DNA of 11,842 bases. Source: Litorivivens sp041625495. Its GTDB lineage: Bacteria > Pseudomonadota > Gammaproteobacteria > Pseudomonadales > Spongiibacteraceae. The DNA is taken from the NCBI RefSeq assembly GCF_041625495.1, contig NZ_JBFJTH010000119.1, forward strand, positions 1 to 11,842. The letters are read 5' to 3'. Shown here in pieces: positions 7,057 through 11,842 of this stretch. The notes beneath the pieces are model-generated. The model ran no database searches and had not been told where the DNA came from. It worked only from the letters and a program-made list of their open reading frames with translations. The position numbers and the translations under genes are program-made. Position 1 is the first letter of the stretch; every line of letters begins with the position of its first letter.

Positions 7057-9617
7057 TAGCTTGTCTCCCCTGACAAACGTTTATGCATATAAGACAGACC
7101 GAGAAGTGCCAGGCCCAAACCCATAAACGAGGCGACCCGCAGCAGCCCGGCCAGATCCGACATATCCACCAGAAAAATCTTGGCGATAACGGCGAGCAGC
7201 ATACACATTCCCACCTTATAAAGCTGTGTTTTCTGTAGCCGGGTGGCCTGTAACACCGCGCCGATTGCAATCAACAACCAAACCAGAGAATAGGTGTACA
7301 ACTCGCCACTGGAGGTGGGTAAATAATCACTCACATCGCCATTCCACAGGTGGCGTATTTCGAGATTAATAAATACAAACAGCGCCACCATACCGACAAC
7401 TCCTGCCATATTGCGCCACCGCGCAAGATAATAGCGACGCACTAACCAGGCCATCACCACCGGCAACCCGTACGCCAACAGCAGCGAATTAAACACCGGA
7501 GTAGTCGCCACCACCTGATACCCGAAATACGGGTTATGGGCGGTAAGTAGCAGCGCAAAAGCCCCCAGACTGGCGCAGAGCAACACTTTCGCTGCCACCG
7601 CGTAGATGCCGCGCAGGTGCTCCGAGAGCTGCCCGCGGTAATGGTATGCCAGCGCCAAAGCGGCCCAGAGATTGACATTGATCGCCGCCTCTAGGTAACT
7701 GAAGCGGTCGATGAAGATCTGACCGTCATACAACCAGTAGCGGGTTTCCGCGCCCAGGGTCAACACCAGCAAATGCAGGGCAGCGGCTTCCAACCAAGCG
7801 CGCAGCGGATTGTCGGAATTCAAAAACCGAGCGGCGACAACGCAACAGGCTGTCGCACCGCCGTAGGTCCACAGTGACCAGTGCGTGCCCCCGAGGGTAT
7901 CGGCATAACTGAGCAGCCACGGATTAAAGGTAAGACGTGTTACCACCACGGCCACCAACAGCTTCACCAACCAGTCGACACTCTGCAGCTGATAGCGCTT
8001 GATCAGCCAGCTCAGAGAGATCAACTGCAATGCCAGAGCAAGGGTTAGTCCCGCCTCCTGAAAAGCTATGGCGACAGCAACTGAGTACGCTGCGTGGCCC
8101 GCCAGCAGGAGCCACACGGCGGGGATATCACGCTCAGCGCGTGCCAACCGCTGTGTTGCGTAGAATATATAGGCGCCGCCTAGCATCAGTGTGATCGCAG
8201 ACCAGTGCCAGCCTTGGAGAAGCTCTGGCAGCTGCAGATAGGTCACCGACAGCCACAATACCGGCGACAAGAAGGCCAGCGAAGACCAAACAGCGACCAG
8301 TCGAGACTGACGCAACAGCCATACGCCACCCACACTGAACAAGCTGGCGGCGATGACATAAGCCCAAAACTTGTCGACGGGCGCCGTCACCACGTGACTC
8401 TGCCCCGACAGCAGCGGAACCAGTGAAATCACGATCAATACAACGGCACTTAACCAAGGAAACGGACACAGGTCTTCCCGCTGACGTGCAGCGACCAGCA
8501 GCACCGCGGCAAAGGGTAAATGCAACACAAACGCACTCAGCGAGAATGGCTGCAGCAATGACAACGCCAATAGAGACAGCAAAAGCAGCAAGCCAATTTG
8601 ATCGCGGCGGTAATCGCTCGACAACAACGTGCGCCATGACAATGTCGCCAAACGGATCCGATGGACAGACAGACGCCAATCAAGGTGTGGAATGGCCAAC
8701 AGCGCGTAGGCGAGTAGCGCCAAATACAGCGGCCGGAACTGATGCGCGGAACTTTCCCCCAGCGACACCACCCCCCAAAATACCATCCCCGCCAACGCGC
8801 CGTACCACAGCCAGGGCCGGTAAACGTAACGCAACAAACACAGTGCTGCGGTGGACACAATAAGCGCATAGATCAGCGCTCCAGTCATATTATTACTGCC
8901 GCTACTCACCAACGCCGGCACAACGTATGCGCCGAGTAACCCGATGCCCGCCAATACCGGGCCGTGGCGCAAAGCCAGGATCATGGTAACGAAAGAAATC
9001 ACCGCGAGCAGTGTAAAGACCAGCCCCGGACTCATCAGCTGATACAGGTGCAGTGCCGCCAACAATGCCGCATACAGGGTAATACTGGCGCCTCCCGCCA
9101 ACGCCGCGACCGCCGGTTGCGGCCCAACTTTGCGGAAAAGGTATTCAGCCACCGCATGCAACAGCAATCCCGTAACCACGGCCAACCCGATGCGCGCGGC
9201 CGGGCCCAGCAGGCCCTGCTCAATGCCGTAACGCACCATGAATATGCCAGCAAGGCCAATACAGCCACCACCAAGCCAGATCATCCAGAACTCTTTGAGC
9301 TTGCTAAGCCAGAGATTTCCTTGAGAATAGCTATTAGCAGGAGTGGAGGTTCCGGGCGTGGAGGTTCTGGATGCGGGATCAGCAGGTGATGGGGCTACAG
9401 GTGGAGGGTCCTTAACAGGTGCTGGTGCGGGTGGCCGCCGGGGTGAAGACGCCCGATCGCGCGGGGCATACAGCTGCTGTTCCTTCAGGTGCCACAACTG
9501 CTGCTGCAGCTCGCGCAGCTGTTGCTCTAGCGCTCGGGTTCGGTTAAAGGCCACCCAGCCCAACACTGCACCCACACCAAGCCCCAGCGGGATCAGCCCC
9601 AGAATAATAAATTCCAT
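7056..9617 (-). CDS. DUF2339 family large multi-spanning membrane protein
   Basis: 853 residues, almost all hydrophobic after residue 110. Layout: one N-terminal membrane helix (about 2-24), a Gln/Leu/Glu-rich coiled coil (about 27-50), a Pro/Ala/Ser/Thr-rich linker (about 51-100), then W-L-G-G-G near 114-118 opening a long series of membrane helices (more than twenty by eye) up to about residue 845. The W-x-G-G start of the membrane domain, G-G-A-S-I-T-L-Y-A near 175-183, and the C-terminal D-M-S-D-L-A-G-L-L-R-V-A-S-F segment are typical of DUF2339 proteins. Their function is unknown. The start ATG at 9617 has GAGG 8 bases upstream (9629-9626), with GGAG lying closer. The stop overlaps the start of the TerC gene by one base, so the two are translated from one message. 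Several + strand open frames inside it are shadows. Confidence 0.88.
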   Translation of the reverse strand: MEFIILGLIPLGLGVGAVLGWVAFNRTRALEQQLRELQQQLWHLKEQQLYAPRDRASSPRRPPAPAPVKDPPPVAPSPADPASRTSTPGTSTPANSYSQGNLWLSKLKEFWMIWLGGGCIGLAGIFMVRYGIEQGLLGPAARIGLAVVTGLLLHAVAEYLFRKVGPQPAVAALAGGASITLYAALLAALHLYQLMSPGLVFTLLAVISFVTMILALRHGPVLAGIGLLGAYVVPALVSSGSNNMTGALIYALIVSTAALCLLRYVYRPWLWYGALAGMVFWGVVSLGESSAHQFRPLYLALLAYALLAIPHLDWRLSVHRIRLATLSWRTLLSSDYRRDQIGLLLLLSLLALSLLQPFSLSAFVLHLPFAAVLLVAARQREDLCPFPWLSAVVLIVISLVPLLSGQSHVVTAPVDKFWAYVIAASLFSVGGVWLLRQSRLVAVWSSLAFLSPVLWLSVTYLQLPELLQGWHWSAITLMLGGAYIFYATQRLARAERDIPAVWLLLAGHAAYSVAVAIAFQEAGLTLALALQLISLSWLIKRYQLQSVDWLVKLLVAVVVTRLTFNPWLLSYADTLGGTHWSLWTYGGATACCVVAARFLNSDNPLRAWLEAAALHLLVLTLGAETRYWLYDGQIFIDRFSYLEAAINVNLWAALALAYHYRGQLSEHLRGIYAVAAKVLLCASLGAFALLLTAHNPYFGYQVVATTPVFNSLLLAYGLPVVMAWLVRRYYLARWRNMAGVVGMVALFVFINLEIRHLWNGDVSDYLPTSSGELYTYSLVWLLIAIGAVLQATRLQKTQLYKVGMCMLLAVIAKIFLVDMSDLAGLLRVASFMGLGLALLGLSYMHKRLSGETS
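9343..9372 (-). repeat. Two-copy 15-bp tandem repeat in the DUF2339 linker
   Basis: Two adjacent 15-base units (9343-9357 and 9358-9372) agree at 12 of 15 positions, sharing GTGGAGGTTC and a following GG. In the protein they encode a repeated T-S-T-P-G / T-S-T-P-A at about residues 85-94 of the Pro-rich linker. This looks like a small in-frame duplication in a flexible region. Confidence 0.6.
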
Positions 9618-9634
9618 ACGCTCCGCCTCGTTTT

Positions 9635-9640
9635 ATTCTA
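9635..9640 (-). promoter_or_regulatory. Possible -10 box for the DUF2339-TerC operon
   Basis: Read on the - strand this is TAGAAT, five of six matches to the sigma70 -10 consensus, 17 bases upstream of the DUF2339 ATG. I find no convincing -35 at 16-18 bases, so the call is weak. Confidence 0.25.
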
Positions 9641-9722
9641 TGCACACCATACCGAACTCTAGCCGATCATGAATAGCTCGCGTTCTCATCTACAGCGCAC
9701 GATGGCTTCCGGGTATGACTAC

Positions 9723-9732
9723 AGCACGTGCT
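9723..9732. repeat. 10-bp perfect palindrome, possible operator
   Basis: AGCACGTGCT is a perfect 10-base palindrome in the 222-bp divergent region between the DUF2339 and TetR genes. A second inverted repeat, GCCGG-N5-CCGGC, follows at 9750-9764. Either could be a regulator binding site, but a chance occurrence is possible. Confidence 0.35.
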
Positions 9733-9781
9733 AAACTAGGCTGCAATACGCCGGCTTATCCGGCTGTAACCGCGGCGCCTA

Positions 9782-9810
9782 TAAACATAACCAAGAAAAT
9801 GTTTTATAAA
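9782..9810 (+). promoter_or_regulatory. Promoter of the TetR gene with overlapping inverted repeat
   Basis: TAAACA (9782-9787, 4/6 to the -35 consensus), a 17-base spacer and TATAAA (9805-9810, 5/6 to the -10 consensus) form a good sigma70-type promoter. Transcription would start near 9817. The arms AAACAT (9783-9788) and ATGTTT (9799-9804) form an inverted repeat lying between and over the promoter boxes, where TetR-type repressors often bind to control themselves. The rest of the 9618-9839 gap holds two other inverted repeats and a possible leftward -10. Confidence 0.5.
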
Positions 9811-9839
9811 GGGCCTCAGGCATACTGTTGGTAGGACTC

Positions 9840-10460
9840 ATGACTTCAGACACACCCGCCAAACTCGGCAAGCAGGCACTGAAAACTCTCGTGGCCCGCG
9901 AAAAAATTCTCAATGCGGTTATTTCGCTGATTAACGAGGGCGGGTTTGGCGCAGCAACGTCCAGTAAAATTTCGCGCCGCTCGGGGCTGACCTGGGGTGC
10001 AGTGCAGCACCACTTCGGCTCAAAGGAAGATATTCTCGCGGCCATTCTCGATCACTCGCACCAGCGTTTTACCGAGCTGATGGATAGCGACGCAAGCACC
10101 AACGGCAGCCTGAAAAAGCGCGTGGATTTGTTTGTTGAGCGCATGTGGCAGCACTACCAGAGTGATCTTTACGTGGCCACCTTGGAAATACTGCTTGCCA
10201 GCCGCAAACATCCGCTACAAGCCGCAGACTCCAAAATAAAGCAACAGTCGTCTAGCCACGCCGGTACCATGCAAGCCTGGTTTGCCGACAGCGGCTTGAG
10301 CGATGAAGCGCTACTCGAAGCACTTATCTACACCCATACATTTCTTACTGGACTGATGATTGAACAGGTGTTCGAAGGCGAAATTGCCAACGAAGAAGCG
10401 CACCTGGCGCGCATCAAACGCAGCATGCTGCAAATGTTGCGCGGTAAGCGCCTGCTATGA
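9840..10460 (+). CDS. TetR/AcrR-family transcriptional regulator
   Basis: 206 residues in the usual TetR size range. The N-terminal DNA-binding domain is clear: helix 1 around R20-E-K-I-L, G34-G-F-G-A-A-T-S near 34-41, then the helix-turn-helix (about 40-60) with K-I-S-R-R-S-G-L-T-W-G-A-V-Q-H-H-F-G, followed by S61-K-E-D-I-L. The C-terminal ligand domain is all-helical and not diagnostic. ATG 9840 is preferred over TTG 9828 because the predicted transcription start (about 9817) leaves almost no leader for the TTG. Its AGGA (9833-9836) is close, only 3 bases away, so the start is not certain. The gene is divergent from DUF2339-TerC and may repress itself, that operon, or the P450 operon 3.5 kb upstream. 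The ligand is unknown. Its stop overlaps the 3' end of the opposing kinase gene by 6 bp. Confidence 0.9.
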   Translation: MTSDTPAKLGKQALKTLVAREKILNAVISLINEGGFGAATSSKISRRSGLTWGAVQHHFGSKEDILAAILDHSHQRFTELMDSDASTNGSLKKRVDLFVERMWQHYQSDLYVATLEILLASRKHPLQAADSKIKQQSSSHAGTMQAWFADSGLSDEALLEALIYTHTFLTGLMIEQVFEGEIANEEAHLARIKRSMLQMLRGKRLL

Positions 10461-10467
10461 GGCGCTT
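10446..10467. repeat. 8-bp inverted repeat across the convergent TetR and kinase stop codons
   Basis: AAGCGCCT (10446-10453) and AGGCGCTT (10460-10467) are perfect complements with a 6-base loop that contains the TAG of the kinase and most of the TGA of TetR. A second short GC hairpin (10461-10473) is mutually exclusive with it. No T-run follows on either strand, so a terminator role is uncertain. Confidence 0.45.
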
Positions 10468-11678
10468 CGCGCCGGGAAATAGACTTTGAAATTGGCGCCT
10501 TCACCTTCCCGGCTTTCCAGTTCAATACTGCCCTTGTATTGATCGACAATCTTCTTACAGATCGCCAGCCCAATACCCGAGTGCTGCTGGTCGTTGCGCT
10601 CGGCAAATTCGAATATATTTTTATGTTGTTCCTGCGCTATACCGCTACCATTATCACGCACGTGGAATCCAATGCGCTGGCCATCAGCGGGGCGCAGCGG
10701 GCCAATTTCGATCACCGGCGCTTCCTTGGCGCCCGAAAAGCGCAGCGCATTACTAACCAGATTCAAAAGAATCTGCTGCAAGTGATAGTCGGCCACCGGG
10801 AGGGCCGGCAATGTGTTGTGAATGACTGTGATTTCCCGTTTACGGATTTCCAACCCGAAATCACTCAACACGTCTTCTAATACCTGATTGGTATCAGTAT
10901 CACTCTCTGGCAGGGTGACGGATTCAATGCGCGCATAGGAAAGCAGGGAGTCAATCAGATTGGTCATACGCTCGCAGGTTCGCGCAATATCATCGGCACC
11001 ACGTCGCGCGTCGCTGTCGGCCTCAGGCCCCAGGCGACTGCCCAATAATTGCGCTTGCGCCCGGATCTTTTTCAATGGCTCACGCAAATCGTGGGCGGTG
11101 ATATCCGCGTACTGTTCAAGTTCACGGTTACTTACTTCGAGCGCGCGATTGTTCACTTCGAGCAGGTATTTTGCATTGGCCAGTTCGACCGTGCGGTGCT
11201 CTACCTGTTCTTCTAATCGCGCAGACAGCGCTTCCAGTTCACGGGCCTGCTGGGCATTGCGCGCCGCCTTTTCCCGCAGATCGTCATTCAAGCTCTGTAA
11301 CTGCGAATTGCTGGGAATGGCCAGTGCGCGCGGGATCAGCGGCCAAACCAGAATAGCCGTCCCAATGGACGCAAGGGCAGTAACAGCCTTGACTGTTCCG
11401 CTGAACCAGTAAGCGCCATACCAAACGTTATAGATATTCACCAGGTGAGTGGCGCCACACGCAAAGATAAACACGGCGAACAAGATGAAGATGTAGTTGA
11501 ATTGCAGATCATCGCGGCGCTTCACAAGATAAACCAGCGCCAATGGAATGGTGAAGTAAGACAATACGATAATCGCATCCGTCACTACATGCAGCGACAC
11601 CAGGCGATCATCCCACAAGTAGCAGTGCCCATGCGGCGGCATCTTATTCCCGAAAAAGCTACTCCAGAAGCTCTCCAT
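10455..11678 (-). CDS. Ethylene-receptor-like sensor histidine kinase (ETR1-type binding domain)
   Basis: 407 residues. The N-terminus holds three membrane helices (about 31-52, 60-82, 92-115) matching the plant ETR1 ethylene-binding domain: D34, Y41-F-T-I-P45, I71, and C74-G-A-T-H78. These line up without gaps, at a constant offset of nine, with ETR1 Asp25, Tyr32, Ile62, Cys65 and His69; the last two are the copper ligands. A coiled coil (about 125-190) replaces the GAF domain of ETR1. Then come the phospho-acceptor H196 (A-H-D-L-R-E-P), N-box Asn310, G1 D342-N-G-S-G346, an F-box near 356 and G2 G368-I-G370, so the kinase appears active. There is no receiver domain, and no response regulator lies nearby. 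The start ATG 11678 has AGGAG at 11693-11689; Met13 (11642) is an alternative. The ligand could be ethylene or another small gas or copper-dependent signal; this is inferred from motifs alone. Confidence 0.92.
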   Translation of the reverse strand: MESFWSSFFGNKMPPHGHCYLWDDRLVSLHVVTDAIIVLSYFTIPLALVYLVKRRDDLQFNYIFILFAVFIFACGATHLVNIYNVWYGAYWFSGTVKAVTALASIGTAILVWPLIPRALAIPSNSQLQSLNDDLREKAARNAQQARELEALSARLEEQVEHRTVELANAKYLLEVNNRALEVSNRELEQYADITAHDLREPLKKIRAQAQLLGSRLGPEADSDARRGADDIARTCERMTNLIDSLLSYARIESVTLPESDTDTNQVLEDVLSDFGLEIRKREITVIHNTLPALPVADYHLQQILLNLVSNALRFSGAKEAPVIEIGPLRPADGQRIGFHVRDNGSGIAQEQHKNIFEFAERNDQQHSGIGLAICKKIVDQYKGSIELESREGEGANFKVYFPARSAS

Positions 11679-11722
11679 GGCTTGGACTCTCCTACCTGTG
11701 CGTAATGGACGAGGTTATTACT

Positions 11723-11751
11723 ACTGTAAACTAACTAAGCAGTATAGCCAA
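11723..11751 (-). promoter_or_regulatory. Possible sigma70 promoter of the histidine kinase
   Basis: On the - strand TTGGCT (11751-11746) and TACAGT (11728-11723) are separated by 17 bases; each matches four of six consensus positions. The boxes lie 45-73 bases upstream of the kinase ATG in the A+T-richer leader. Plausible but weak. Confidence 0.3.
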
Positions 11752-11775
11752 AACGAAGGTGACCAAAACCGCACA

Positions 11776-11798
11776 CTGCGTTGAGCTACAGAACGCAG
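11776..11798. repeat. 7-bp inverted repeat upstream of the kinase promoter
   Basis: CTGCGTT (11776-11782) and AACGCAG (11792-11798) are perfect complements with a 9-base spacer. The site lies 25 bp upstream of the candidate -35 box, so it could be an activator site or part of a neighbour beyond the right edge. No gene is visible from 11679 to the window end. Confidence 0.35.
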
Positions 11799-11842
11799 AT
11801 GACTATCACACTTAGAGGATCCGGGTGGGGTACTATCAGGCG

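Noticed and set aside
8423..9389. Open frames on the + strand opposite the DUF2339 gene (8423-8863, 8964-9389)
   Set aside because: Their Arg/Gln/Thr-rich translations are typical antisense shadows of a Leu/Ala-rich membrane protein. They have no recognisable domain or ribosome site.
9828..9839. TTG at 9828 as the TetR start
   Set aside because: The predicted transcription start is only about 11 bases upstream, leaving no room for a normal leader. ATG 9840 is better placed, though its Shine-Dalgarno is close.
1..11842. CRISPR array, tRNA, rRNA, insertion sequence or phage attachment site
   Set aside because: No regularly spaced repeats, cloverleaf with CCA-type end, transposase gene or long terminal inverted repeats were found by eye.

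Overview
The window looks like chromosomal DNA from a marine-type Gammaproteobacterium. I infer this from moderately high G+C by eye, compact operons with good Shine-Dalgarno sequences, a YgdQ-type TerC protein, and a DUF2339 protein. The exact lineage (for example Cellvibrionales-like) is a guess. I see no tRNA, rRNA, insertion sequence, phage gene or CRISPR array.

Region 1 (1-6269, + strand) is one tight operon of seven genes, and its first gene is cut by the left edge. In order: a luciferase-like flavin monooxygenase (LLM; 5' partial), a CYP51-family cytochrome P450, a small CxxHxxC ferredoxin, a second LLM, a PQQ-dependent glucose-dehydrogenase-like lipoprotein, an NTF2/SnoaL-like protein and a Dabb-domain protein. 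Gaps are 10, 16, 20, -3, 1 and 33 bp, so co-transcription is very likely. A 13-bp imperfect hairpin follows the last gene. The P450-ferredoxin pair resembles the mycobacterial CYP51-ferredoxin pair, but the neighbours are oxidoreductases and small alpha+beta barrel proteins, not sterol genes. The gene set suggests oxidative conversion of a hydrophobic, perhaps terpenoid or steroid-like, compound: one PQQ oxidation step outside the inner membrane and P450 and flavin steps in the cytosol. Substrate and direction (catabolic or biosynthetic) cannot be read from the sequence. This cluster is the best candidate for an undescribed system.

Region 2 (6322-9617, - strand) is a two-gene operon: a large DUF2339 multi-spanning membrane protein and a TerC-family (YgdQ-like) membrane protein. 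They are coupled by a one-base TAG/GTG overlap.

Region 3 (9618-11842) begins with a 222-bp divergent intergenic region containing a good sigma70-like promoter and several inverted repeats. A TetR-family regulator follows on the + strand. Tail-to-tail with it, overlapping by 6 bp, is a - strand histidine kinase whose N-terminus is an ethylene-binding domain of the plant ETR1 type, with the copper-ligand Cys and His present. The kinase has no response regulator next to it in the window. Whether the TetR protein or the kinase controls the region 1 operon is unknown.
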